The translations under genes were made by a program, and so were the position numbers. From NCBI GenBank assembly GCA_964036315.1, contig OZ038517.1, positions 52,130,735-52,194,734 on the forward strand: a stretch of 64,000 nucleotides of DNA, given 5' to 3'. Position 1 is the stretch's first letter. Each line of letters starts with the position of its first letter. The stretch comes from Acanthosepion esculentum. Lineage: Eukaryota; Mollusca; Cephalopoda; Sepiida; Sepiidae. The notes beneath the pieces were generated by a model. The model was not told where the DNA came from, did not search any database, and saw only the letters and a program-made list of their open reading frames with translations. Below are positions 44,773 to 55,030 of this stretch, in pieces.

Positions 44773-45572
44773 CAGGTGGGTGGTAGAAAGTGAAAAGCCG
44801 GTGATTATGCAACAGGTGGGCGGTAGAAAGTGAAAAGCCGGTGATGATGCAACAGGTGAGCAGTAGAAAGTGAAAAGTGGGTGATGATGCAACAAGTGGG
44901 TAGTAGAAAGTGAAAAGCCGGTGATGATGCAACAGGTGGGCAGTAGAAAGTGAAAAGTGGGTGATGATGCAACAAGTGGGCGGTAGAAAGTGAAAAGTGG
45001 ATGATGATGCAACAGGTGGGCGGTAGAAAGTGAAAAGCGGGTGATGATGCAACAGGTGGGCAGTAGAAAGTGAAAAGCGGATGATGATGCAACAGGTGGG
45101 CGGTAGAAAGTGAAAAGCTGGTGATGATGCAACAGGTGGGCGGTAGAAAGTGAAAAGCGGATGATGATGCAACAAGTGGGCAGTAGAAAGTGAAAAGCGG
45201 GTGATGATGCAACAGGTGGGTAGTAGAAAGTGAAAAGCCGATGATGATGCAACAGGTGGGCGGTAGAAAGTGAAAAGCGGGTGATGATGTAACAGGTGGG
45301 CGGTAGAAAGTGAAAAGCGGATGATGATGCAACAGGTGGGTGGTAGAAAGTGAAAAGCTGGTGATGATGCAACAGGTGGGCGGTAGAAAGTGAAAAGCAG
45401 ATGATGATGCAACAGGTGGGCAGTAGAAAGTGAAAAGCCGATGATGATGCAACAGGTGGGCAGTAGAAAGTGAAAAGCGGATGATGATGCAACAGGTGGG
45501 CAGTAGAAAGTGAAAAGCCGGTGATGATGCAACAGGTGGGCGGTAGAAAGTGAAAAGTGGGTGATGATGCAA
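44773..45572. repeat. Minisatellite, exactly 20 x 40 bp
   Basis: Unit CAGGTGGGCGGTAGAAAGTG plus AAAAGCCGGTGATGATGCAA. Variation is confined to a few positions (C/T and G/A after GTGGG, three bases after AAAAG, one base before TGATGATG). Because 40 is one more than a multiple of 3, each frame cycles through the same 40-residue peptide on the minus strand, and no frame has a stop. Confidence 0.98.
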
Positions 45573-45574
45573 AA

Positions 45575-45895
45575 TAAAGTGGGAATCTCTGATTTAAACT
45601 CATGTTGTATTGTTCAATGTCAATGTTACATTGTTTTTTATGGGTTTTTTTTCATCTAGATCTAAATGTGTAAGTCTTATGAATAAATCGTTTTAATGTT
45701 AACCTTTCTACATTAATTATCATCAAGAACACTAACTTTTGTTTTGTTCTTTATTTAGTAATGCTCAATTACTGCTTGTCCTGTTCCCACAGAGTCTAGG
45801 TCTGTACTTAACTACCTGGCCCAGAAATTGAACTCCTAAGTGCTGACTTATACTCCATGGTAACAGGGTGGGCAATAACTGAGCAGTACTAAATA
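45575..45895. other. No gene recognised
   Basis: Unique-looking sequence following the minisatellite; no supported feature. Confidence 0.5.
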
Positions 45896-45899
45896 AGAA

Positions 45900-46085
45900 C
45901 TATAACAGTGGAATGAGAACAATTTACCCAAACAGATTAAATAAAGGGTTCAGTTTCAGATTCCCTGAAGGTTACCTGGATTGACAAGCACCTGAATAAG
46001 TCCAGAAGGCACAGTGATCGAAACATTGTGATGATGATAACAAAGATGAGGATAGTGTGAATAATGACAATTCCTCATCCCAGAA
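45900..46085 (+). mobile_element. Diverged hairpin-retroposon relic
   Basis: AAATAAAGGGTTCAGTTTC, GTGATCGAAACATTGTG and AACAAAGATGAGGATAGT are diverged right-arm blocks of the 13224/50765 family. Confidence 0.5.
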
Positions 46086-46900
46086 ATTCTGTAAGAAGTA
46101 ATCATTCCCACACATGCAGACCCCAACATAGATCCAGATTTCTGGCAAAATTTGCTGTCTATTCACACAATGTTTTAATTATCAATCTTTTGGTAATGTC
46201 TATCATCTTTATTTATAACACCCTTTTAAAAATCAGCATACCAAACTGCATCGATCAAGTTGATTTTTATGGCTTTTCAACCCTTTACGGATTATTTAAA
46301 ACCAGGAAATATTTTTTGACTGTAAGAATTTTTGGAGATAATAATGATAATGAAGACATGGTGGAAAAATGGATAATGGCTCAGATTGAGGAATCAGAGA
46401 GACTAGTTGAAATTTGAGAATTGGTCAGAAGAACAAAACAAAAAAAACAAACTCTATACAAGTTCAATGTGCAAAACAGTGGTACACAGTCCAATAGACA
46501 AATAAATTCCACAAATGCTGATTATCACCGTTCCTCAATCTTAGGTAAGCAACTCCACTCGCCAAAAACGAGCCCTCCCTTTTGAATGAGTGTACCGTGC
46601 TTTTATGCACCTGACCAGCCATCGCTCAGCCAATAAGCGCCCAGAACCAACCAATAAAAATGGCTACAAGTGTCACCATCACTTCTGCCCACATGAAGTG
46701 CTGCTCAAGTCATCTTCTGTCCGAAGCTCGCCAATTCACCATCTCCACACTCCATTGCAAAACATATACACATGACTCTTGTGTCGCTGAGATAAGTCTC
46801 TGCTACAGTTCATTACATTCAAATATAGCTACACTCCTGAAGATATGGTCCATCAGCGAGGGGTTCTTCCAACAGGAGTGAGAAGGCCCTGTGTTTGGAT
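46086..46900. other. No gene recognised
   Basis: A 117-codon frame at 46064-46417 ends in an acidic stretch (DNNDNEDMVEKWIMAQIEES), but no family is recognised and it begins inside a repeat. I do not call it a gene. Confidence 0.4.
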
Positions 46901-46904
46901 CCAG

Positions 46905-47146
46905 TGCACTTGGCAGCTCTGGCAAAATAAGAGTATTTGCACATAGGTGAATATAATGAACCTAACTGGAATTGGAACTTAGCTCTCTGATTAACAATTC
47001 CGAGCCATTATCCATTACACCACCTGCACATTGAAGCTTACAGCACCTGTCTTCCTAAGCAAGTCACCCATTTAAGTAGGTTCAACATTGCTTAACTTTG
47101 GTGATGGTACGGGAACCAATGTTTCAACATGATATGGCCATACGCC
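46905..47146 (-). mobile_element. Composite 5S rRNA-tRNA SINE, copy 2
   Basis: On the minus strand, 47146-47035 aligns along the whole of 5S rRNA: GGCGTATGGCCATATCATG, GGTTCCCGTACCATCACC, AAGTTAAGCAA, ATGGGTGAC and AGGTGCTGTAAGCTT. Then a tRNA-like head (GGTGGTGTAATGGATAATGG, GTTCCAATTCC) and the start of the SINE body. It is a retroposed composite and not a functional 5S gene, as the 5S part is mutated throughout. Confidence 0.82.
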
Positions 47147-47149
47147 ACT

Positions 47150-47820
47150 AAGTGCAGAATCAAACTTCAAAGGATGTTGGTGAATGCATCAACATAAACA
47201 GGAATTGAATCCAGCACACAACAGCCAAATAACAGGAAGTTATATAAATACCTGACCTACAAGGTGAGAGATAGAATCCCTTACACCCTCATGGGTGAAG
47301 ATTGAATGCTTAATGACTCACCCAAAACCACATACCCTTGATTTGGCCAATGTTAACTTGATAGAGTTTAGAAATTAATGAACAATTTTTTTTTTTTTTT
47401 GCATACGGAAAATTTAGTCTTGTGTTCTTATCAGATATTACCAAAATTACAATTTAAAATCTTTGTACTTGAATGGAAATTACACCATTTTCGGGTTAAT
47501 CGCTGGTTCAGTTTATATTTTTGCACGACGAAATCAATGAAGGCAATAAGTGTTTTGTGTCCTGCCAAAACAAGGCCAAAATTTCTTTTTGCGAATGCAA
47601 CTCAATTGTCATGTTTTTGTCATCAATAAAATGGGAATTCTTATTTTGCATAATAAAAAAAAAAGTGAAGTTTGGTAAATAAAAAAAATGTCATCTTTTT
47701 TTGTGGTTGTAGATTTATTATGCTTTTCTCTTAGCATTGTTAATGAAATAATACGTATATTGGAGGTCTTTAAAGAGTTTTGCTATGTATATTTCTCTTT
47801 TAGGTAAACATTGAAAGCTG
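47150..47820. other. No gene recognised
   Basis: An 83-codon frame at 47378-47629 is followed by AATAAA, but has no recognisable motif and begins in a poly-T tract. Treated as non-coding. Confidence 0.4.
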
Positions 47821-47822
47821 AA

Positions 47823-47970
47823 GGCTCTTAGTGCTCTTAAATAAAAACCTATAATTATTCTAAATTTTATTCTACTGCAGTGGTGAGAGGAATGACCTCA
47901 TAATCTATTATTTTCACCACTGCAGCAGAATAAAATTAGAGGATTTTATTTAAGTGCACTAAGAATCCGC
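47823..47970. repeat. Inverted repeat with about 60-bp arms
   Basis: TTTTATTCTACTGCAGTGGTGA (47865-47886) is inverted at 47914, and GCTCTTAGTGC.CTTAAATAAAA is inverted at 47941-47968. Loop about 27 nt. It is probably a foldback MITE. Confidence 0.85.
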
Positions 47971-48247
47971 AGCCACCAATATTTAACTGAAGAAGAAATA
48001 TATATAGAAAAAATAAAATATACATATAAAATACTTTTTAAAAACAAAAAACTCCAATGTACCTATTTTATCCAAAATGATAAGATAATGACAATTAAAA
48101 AAAGCACAAAATATTTGAGCATTTATATTAAAATTCTTTGAGACTGTGCTGACAAGAAAACAGACCACCTGTAAAGAAACATGATTTTCAATTGTAAAAT
48201 TTAAGTCATATATTTTTAAGATCCAATAAAGTATGGGCAATCTTTAA

Positions 48248-48782
48248 CCTTTGTGCTTGCAAAAAAAAACCATGTGTCAAAAGGATGGTTTTTCCCATGA
48301 CTATTGTTTTAGCTATCTTCATTCGTTGTCAATGTTTATTGTTTTAAAAAGTGATGATTAGAATTTATATATTTTCTTTGTTCTTGAGATTTGACAACAA
48401 AAATAATAAACACTGTTTTATTAGATTGTTTATTTACACTATTTATATTATTTATTGGAATGGTTGGCAAAACATTGGCTAATTTTTATTTCTTTATAAA
48501 TTGGCAAATGATAAATATTGCATTACATTAGTTTTAACTGTATTAGTTATTAGAATGTAAATCTAAAATTATTCTTGTAAATAAGCAATCTAATAAATAG
48601 TGTTTAATATTTTTGTCGTAAATTTTCAAGAACAAAAAATGTATAAATTCACTTTCATTATATGTTTAGGTTTTACAATTCTAAACATCTCTTTAAAACA
48701 GTAAAGGTAGTTAAAATAACAGAATACTCAAGGGGAAAAACTGTCTTTTTGACAGACTGTTATTTTTTTAAGGGCACAAAGG
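48248..48782. mobile_element. piggyBac-like foldback MITE, copy 1
   Basis: TTAA duplicates lie at both ends (48244-48247, 48783-48786). Termini are CCTTTGTGC and its inverse. Most of the element folds on itself: ATTAGATTGTTTATTTACA near 48422 is inverted near 48580, and TTCTTTGTTCTTGAG is inverted at TTCAAGAACAAAAAA. No transposase. Confidence 0.75.
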
Positions 48783-49009
48783 TTAAAGATTATCCAATAA
48801 AGTATTCATAAAATTGTTTTTTTTTAATTTTTATTCCTATTTCTTAGGACGGCTGTTTTATTTTTGGAAGATATTTACAAATTTAGCTGTCAACAAAACT
48901 GTCATTGCATAAGGGACACCAAAAATATTTAAAAAGCACAGAGAAGATTCTCCCTCCAATTCTGCCCTTTTTATACACTGGATATGTTAACATATTCGGT
49001 GTATGAAAC

Positions 49010-49269
49010 TTACATTGCCTATCATAGAAGTAATAAACATTTTCAAGACATACCTCTTTACAAAGCTTACATTGCCTACTGTTCATGTGCGTATACATTT
49101 TTAGGACATACCTCTTTACAAAGCTTACATTGCCTACTATTCATGTGCATATACATTTTTAAGACTTACTTATGCATCATTATAAAACTTATATAGCTTG
49201 CTCTCTATGTACATGTACATTTTCAGGATGTACTTATACATCTTTACATAGCTTACATTTCCTGCCAAA

Positions 49270-49352
<83 letters not shown>

Positions 49353-49788
49353 TTCTAAGATGTACTTATACATTTTTATAAAATTTATGTAGCCTGCTGT
49401 TTACATACACATACATTTTCAGGTCATACTTATACATCTTTAGAAAGCTTACATTGCCTATATAGTTAATGCATATCTACATTTCTAAGATGCACTTATA
49501 CATCTTCATGAAATTTACTTTGCCTATAGTTAATGTATATATACATTTTTAATACATACTTACATCTTTTTAAAACTTATGTAACCTACTGTCTACATAC
49601 GCATACATTTTCAAGACATATATGTTTTTACAAAGCTTATATCACCTGATGTCAATGTATGTGCACATTTTCAAGACATACTTATACAGCTTTATAAAAC
49701 TTACACAGCCTAATGCCTAAGTACATATACATTTTCAAGATGTAATTATACACCTTTACAAAGCTTTGATTGTCTGCTGTCGATGTGT

Positions 49789-49790
<2 letters not shown>
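49010..49790 (+). repeat. Minisatellite, about 62-bp unit
   Basis: Eleven or twelve diverged units of the form CTTACATTGCCTACTGT, then CATATACATTTTCAAGA, then CATACTTATACATCTTTA. A compound (TG)n(TA)n(TG)n tract (49270-49352) expanded inside one unit. Confidence 0.88.

Positions 49791-49823
<33 letters not shown>
49790..49823. repeat. (AT)n microsatellite
   Basis: Pure AT tract separating two minisatellites. Confidence 0.95.
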
Positions 49824-49828
<5 letters not shown>

Positions 49829-49884
49829 GACAAGGAAATGTCTGTTCATAGCATTTGTGTGATAAACTAACTAGTGCTAATTGC

Positions 49885-50285
49885 CTATTCCAAACAGGCC
49901 AGCACAGCCAGGCAAAAATGCCCCAGTGAAAGTGGTAATCTCACAACCTATTCCAAACAAGCCAACACAACCAGGCAACAATGCAACAGTGAAAGTGGTA
50001 ATCTCCCAACCTATTCCACACAGGCCAGCACAACCAGGCAACAATGAAAGTGGTAATCTCCCAACCTATTCCACACAGGCCAGCACAACCAGGCAACAAT
50101 GAAAGTGGTAATCTCCCAACCTATTCCAAACAAGCCAACACAACCAGGCAAAGATGCACCAGTGAAAGTGGTAATCTCCCAGCCTATTCCATACAGGCCG
50201 ACACAGCCGGGCAACAATAATGCAGCAGTGAAAGTGGTAATCTCCCAGCCTATTTCAAACAGGCCAGCACAGCTGTGTAACAATG
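49885..50285 (+). repeat. Minisatellite, 63-bp (21-codon) unit
   Basis: About seven units of CCAAACAGGCCAGCACAACC, AGGCAACAATGC and GTGAAAGTGGTAATCTCCCA. Since 63 is divisible by 3 the plus strand reads PIPNRPAQPGKNAPVKVVIS-like repeats. Two units are shorter and break the frame. No start context or flanking gene is evident, so coding is doubtful. Confidence 0.9.
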
Positions 50286-50764
50286 CTATAACAATACCAA
50301 AGTGAAGATGTTAATGATGACCAACAGCCATAAAAGATTTGGCCAATAAATACAAGACAATTGTAAACAAATAAATATCAGACATTTTCAGCTTTTGCTG
50401 GGGTTCTAGCTCCCCAAACCCTCCATATGTGTAGGAGGCTGGTTCATAAAAATTTTGGCATATAATCTTATGCTGCTAAAATATATCTTATGGTCTAAGT
50501 TTTGTATACTTGGGAATCAGTTATTAATTAAATCATTAATTTTTGTCATTCACAATTAATAAGTTAAAATATAACATCTTGTAAAATATCATTGTATATC
50601 GGGTTGGGGTTGCTGTTTGAGCTGATATGATGCAAAAACCCGAAATCGGCAATGAGGACAGTGCATCACTGAAGACCAACCTTGATGCATGTAAAATATA
50701 TTATGCAACTAGGAACGATATACAAGAGAAGCAATGTTGATTACATTAGGGTGCTCAGAAAGTA

Positions 50765-51277
50765 CAGTATTTACATTAGTCGAACTATTGTCCTCATCTT
50801 TGTCGCCATATTTTTCACAACGTTTCGGCCGTTGTACGCTCCGGCCTTCTTCAGGTGGTTGGAATTTCGAACCGAACCCTTTATTTCGATCACTGGGGTA
50901 GACTGTTCTAGTTCCACGAGCCATGTTTGATGGATGTCAGTTATCAGTTATCTCCTGGTAATTTTCCCTCTGAAAGTTCTCCACTGCCTGAACCGGGTAT
51001 TGAACTCACACTCTTTGGGTCTGTCACTGGATCTAACCAACGCCTTTATCCACTGTGCCATGTGTCCTTGAGGGCATCAAACATGGCTCGTGGAACTAGA
51101 ACAGTCTACCCCAGTGATCGAAATAAATGGTTCGGTTCGAAATTCCAACCACCTGAAGAAGGCCGGAGTGTACAACGGCCGAAACGTTGTGACAAATATG
51201 GCGACAAAGATGAGGACAATAGTCCGACTAATGTAAATACTGTACATAATACCTCATCTCAGAAATATAGACAGACT
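50765..51277 (-). mobile_element. Hairpin retroposon with tRNA-like core, full copy 2
   Basis: It is flanked by a 12-bp duplication GCTCAGAAAGTA (50753-50764 and 51278-51289). Arms 50765-50925 and 51082-51245 are inverted copies of about 160 bp, close to 97% identical. Between them is the minus-strand tRNA-like head (A-box and B-box as in copy 1). It ends with a segment GTACATAATACCTCATCTCA outside the arm. A transcript would fold into long double-stranded RNA. Confidence 0.88.
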
Positions 51278-51429
51278 GCTCAGAAAGTAATTAAGTATTT
51301 CATCACTATGAATTATGGGTCAACCAAATAAAGCAATGTGAAATTGCATCTTTTTTTTTTTTACAGTAAGTTTCACCCTGTACGAGGCCTGGGGGACACT
51401 CAACATGGAGGGTTATGTTAAAGGGTATT

Positions 51430-51990
51430 TTATATTAATTTATATGGATAAGAGGGGAAGATAATAGTTGACCCTAAACTTGAACAGGTTAGGATTGTAA
51501 TGCTCGGGGAAGCATCCTCTTGGGAATCTGTTCCCTAGGGCAGTGGTTTGCAGGAAGACGCTGTTTGAGTGAAACTTCAGTTCTTTCTGATGGAATATAA
51601 AGAGAATGTGAGTGGTTTGCTACTATGTAAGTGGCATTGTAGGTCCTAACCATGAAGGTTAGACCAGGCGGAACCAGGAAATACAGCTCATCCAAGCACT
51701 TTCCTTGGTAGTAGCATGAGAAAGAGGTTGGACTGTGGAAAATAATTCTTCTCCAACAAGGACTCAAAGACGCTTTTGAACTCTATCAAGACTGGAAAGT
51801 GAGGTCTGAGTAGCTCCTACCCAAATATGGCAACAATACTCTATTTTCGGTCTGATCTGGCTATTATAAATGTAGAGGATAGCATGAGGAGTCAGGTACT
51901 TACTGGAGCGGTACAGGGAGCTGATCATCTAAAATTAGTTTATCATCTTTTCTATCTGGCAGTGTGTCATAGTACATTTGAGAGTTTAAT
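51430..51990 (-). mobile_element. LINE polymerase C-terminus, minus strand
   Basis: Minus-strand frames give QIRPKIEYCCHIW, SLDRVQKRL, VRTYNATYIVANHSHSLYIP and, after a frameshift, CFPEHYNPNLFKFRVN, the standard end of a Jockey/CR1-like polymerase. 5' truncated. Confidence 0.8.
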
Positions 51991-52014
51991 TAGGAAAATT
52001 AATAAGAATTCCCT

Positions 52015-52455
52015 TTTTGGTAAGGCGTAATGAATTTAAGCGTCCTACGCAGCTGGCATCCCGTTCCCATCCCTTCATCGTTGAAACTATTAGATGTAGA
52101 AGTCTCTTCTACTCCAATAGCTTCATGTCTCACACATCTCGCCTGTGGAACTCCCTTCCTTATTACTGTTTCCCTGACAAATATAATCTCCAACTATTTA
52201 AGTGTAACATCAATCGACATCTCCAGTTGCCTTGATCTATCCACTTCCTTTCTCCACATCCTTTCACCTTTCATTCCTATCTACTCTCACTCCAAATCTT
52301 CTGTAACCCCCTTGCCTTGATCGATCCACTATCTTTCTCCACATCCTCTCCTTTACCACTCCTATCTGCTCTTCCTCCAAACCTTCTGTAACCCCTTGCG
52401 TGCTAGTGGCTTCCAGCCTTAGTTGGGGTGAAAAGCTTAAAAAAAAAAAAGAAAA
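52015..52455 (+). mobile_element. LINE 3' end (family 2) with A tail
   Basis: The frame RRNEFKRPTQLASRSHPFIV ... SRLWNSLPYYCFPDKYN ... NINRHLQLP ends the LINE protein. The 3' UTR has two repeats of CTTTCTCCACATCCT...CTTGCCTTGATC and ends in an A run at 52440-52450. Same family as 32583-32875. Confidence 0.85.
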
Positions 52456-53330
52456 AAAAAAGTTTTCACTAGAGAATTAAACACAACATTGCTTCATCTG
52501 CAGCAGTCTTTTAACCAGGAATGCTAACCTCTCATTGTTGTACTGCATTGTTACAGGTAATGAAAAATGGGTTTTGCATGTTGACAAAAAAGGAAAAAGA
52601 TGGTGGCTATCACAGAATTATAAGCTAGCACTAACAGCAAAACCAGGACACCATCCACAGAAGTCCGAGGCTTTCTATAGAACATGAAAGGACCAGCGCT
52701 GTACATGCTTATTGTCGGAAACTTAATTGGCTATGCAAAGAATAATACTGAAGTGCCCAGCTTTGGTAAATAGAAAAGTTATTATTCTCCAGCACACTCA
52801 GCAAAACAACCACCCCCACCGAAAATAAGAATGTTAGGATGGGAGGTTCTTCTGCATTGTCCATGCACACCACATTTAGCCCCGACAGATTTCTCATTTG
52901 TTTTGATCACTAGAACATTTCATAAAAGGGACAGCTGTGAATATCAAAGATGAAGTTTAAACATTTTTTTGAAACTTGTTTTTTTAAAAAACTTTCCTTC
53001 TTGTCAGGCTGCAGTTGTTTAAGATAAAAGTGATTACCAGCTGTTAAATAATATTTAAATAAATTTAATTTACATTTGTTTTTATTTCCTTTCTAGTAAA
53101 ATGCAATTACTTTCTGAACACTTAAATATTTTTTCCTTGCACAATAGGCTACAATGGGACATGTTAAGCATATTCTGTAAAGAAAATGTTTTTTTTTTTT
53201 TTTTTTTTACAAAACTGTTTAAAAGTTTCAAATGAAATTTCTTCCTTCAATGCTGAAAAAGGAATTTTTTTTTTAACGGACAAATGTAGCATTTTTCTGA
53301 GAATAACTTCCCAAATTTTTTCCAGCCATT
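52456..53330. other. 3' flank of zinc-finger gene, minus strand
   Basis: Non-coding. On the minus strand AATAAA lies at 53086-53081, about 245 bp after the stop codon of the zinc-finger gene, and could be its polyA signal. Confidence 0.5.
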
Positions 53331-54446
53331 TCAAAGTGGATGGTTTTTCCGCAAATGTGTTAGTGCATGTTTCTTAAGACTTGAATTATGAGAAAAGTCT
53401 GAGCTGCAAACATCACAGTGGAAGGGTTTCTCTCCAGTGTGTGTCCGCATGTGAGTTTTAAGATTTGAGCTATTTGAAAATTTGAATTCACAAAGATTAC
53501 ACTGGAAAGACTTTTCACCAGTGTGTGTTCGCATGTGACCCTTGAGATGTTCATTTCGTAAAAATTTGGCTCCACATATTTCACACTGGTAAGGTTTTTC
53601 CCCAGTGTGGATTTGCATGTGGCTTTTAAGGTAAGCTTTTTGTGAAAATTTTGAGCCACAGATGTCACAATGGAATGGCTTTTCAGTAGTATGTCTTTGT
53701 ACATGTCTTTTGAGGTATGATTTTTCAAGAAATTTTGATCCACAGATATCACAGTTAAAGTGTTTTTCATCAGTGTGTTTTCGCATATGTCGTTTGAGCT
53801 GGTAATTTTCTGCAAAATTTGAACCACAGGTCTCACAGTGGAAAGGTTTCTCCCCAGTATGTTTTCGTTTGTGTCTTTTAAGATGGGCATTCTTAGAAAA
53901 TCTTGCACCACAGTCCTCACATTCGAATGATTTTCGAGTGGCATGTGTCTGCATGTGAGTCTTAAATTCGGAATTTTTTAAAAATTTGGACTTGCATATC
54001 TTACACTCAAAATGTTTTTCCTTGGTGTGTTTGCGGATGTGTAACTTGAGATCAGAATTCCGTGAAAATTTAGCACCACAAGCCTCACAATGGAATGCTT
54101 TTTCTCCGGTGTGTATCTGCGTGTGTCTCTTTAAATTGCAACTGCTTGAAAATAGTGACAAACAAACCAAACACTGATATACTTTTGGAACATGTTTACG
54201 CACATGCATTTGCAGTTGCAATTTCTTTGAAAAGAGTAATCTACAAATTTCACAGTGGAAAGGTTTTTGACTCTTGTGAATGTTCTGATGATATTCCAAG
54301 TTTGTACAATCAGAAAAGTTACACTGACAATCTTTACAGTAAAAGGGTTTTTCTTTAGAATGTGTTTTCATTTTATGTCTTTGACGAGAATTCTCAGACA
54401 GTTTATGAACATTATCTTCACATTTGGATTTGTCTCCAGTTTCCAT
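53331..54446 (-). CDS. C2H2 zinc-finger protein, 12 fingers
   Basis: A 371-residue frame with METGDKSKCEDN as its start, just downstream of a T-rich tract and a possible acceptor. It is a predicted nuclear DNA-binding protein; targets unknown. A degenerate finger relic (C..H..H, residues 9-30) is followed by twelve complete C2H2 fingers to about residue 364. Linkers are unusually varied: TGEKP occurs in only part, with TKEKH, ATRKS, TDEKH, TTEKP and a shortened VPKVY between fingers 2 and 3. The first (SDCTNLEYH) and last (SHNSSLKKHALTH) fingers match those of the gene at 19820. The two genes converge. No KRAB/BTB domain is in this exon. Confidence 0.92.
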   Translation of the reverse strand: METGDKSKCEDNVHKLSENSRQRHKMKTHSKEKPFYCKDCQCNFSDCTNLEYHQNIHKSQKPFHCEICRLLFSKKLQLQMHVRKHVPKVYQCLVCLSLFSSSCNLKRHTQIHTGEKAFHCEACGAKFSRNSDLKLHIRKHTKEKHFECKICKSKFLKNSEFKTHMQTHATRKSFECEDCGARFSKNAHLKRHKRKHTGEKPFHCETCGSNFAENYQLKRHMRKHTDEKHFNCDICGSKFLEKSYLKRHVQRHTTEKPFHCDICGSKFSQKAYLKSHMQIHTGEKPYQCEICGAKFLRNEHLKGHMRTHTGEKSFQCNLCEFKFSNSSNLKTHMRTHTGEKPFHCDVCSSDFSHNSSLKKHALTHLRKNHPL

Positions 54447-54780
54447 ATTTTAAAAATTCCTTTTTTTTTTTTAATTTCTCTATCTGCTTATAAAAAATTT
54501 ACTTAATGTTTGAAAATTGTACCAATTCTTTTCATCTTTTATATAAATTTTCTTTAATGCATCATTTAAACATGATCATTCGAATTGAGAAGGTTTCATC
54601 TCTCGGTGTCAATTAACTTTGATGATTTTAACACATCAATTTCAAGAAAATATTATCAATAGTAAGAACTGTAATTCCTGTCATCAAAGATTTTTTTTTC
54701 TGAAATAAGTCTCAAAATTTGCTCTACAGGATGAAGATTATTTTTTATTATTATATTTAATTTATTGCCTCCTAAACATA
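54447..54780. other. Upstream flank of zinc-finger gene
   Basis: AT-rich. Read on the minus strand, TTTTTTATAAGCAG (about 54490) may be a splice acceptor of the finger exon. No upstream exon recognised. Confidence 0.35.
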
Positions 54781-54782
54781 TT

Positions 54783-55030
54783 GCTCGGATTAAGGAATTG
54801 GAGAGCAGAGTTCAAATTCCGGTTGAATCCATTACATTCACTTACATGCTAATACCCTTGGGAAAGGCAGGAATACTCTTCTCCCCCCCAGCTATGGATA
54901 AATAACAGGACAGACCGGGTTCTATAGCCTTAGATGGCAACTGATCTACTGCAGAAAGAAAAAAAAAATCTGCCTCGTCAGTCATGTATTGAAAGATACA
55001 TGATCGCCTAAGCAGGTATCACGCATGACA
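54783..55030 (+). mobile_element. tRNA-headed SINE, copy B
   Basis: GAGTTCAAATTCCGGTTGAATCC, GGACAGACCGGGTTCTATAG and CCTTAGATGGCAACTGATC match copy A. The GAAA-capped hairpin recurs at 54982-55003 with a T-G pair in place of C-G. Confidence 0.85.

Noticed and set aside
44773..45572. CRISPR-like array
   Set aside because: Units are directly adjacent without unique spacers and the genome is eukaryotic.
44731..45603. 290-, 254- and 255-codon frames over the 40-bp minisatellite
   Set aside because: All three frames are open because of repeat arithmetic, which shows openness is no evidence of coding here.
46064..46417. 117-codon plus-strand frame
   Set aside because: Starts within a diverged repeat and matches no family I know. 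It could be a short gene, but I have no positive evidence.
47035..47146. Functional 5S rRNA gene
   Set aside because: Substitutions occur throughout conserved helices and the internal promoter, and it is fused to a tRNA-like SINE head.
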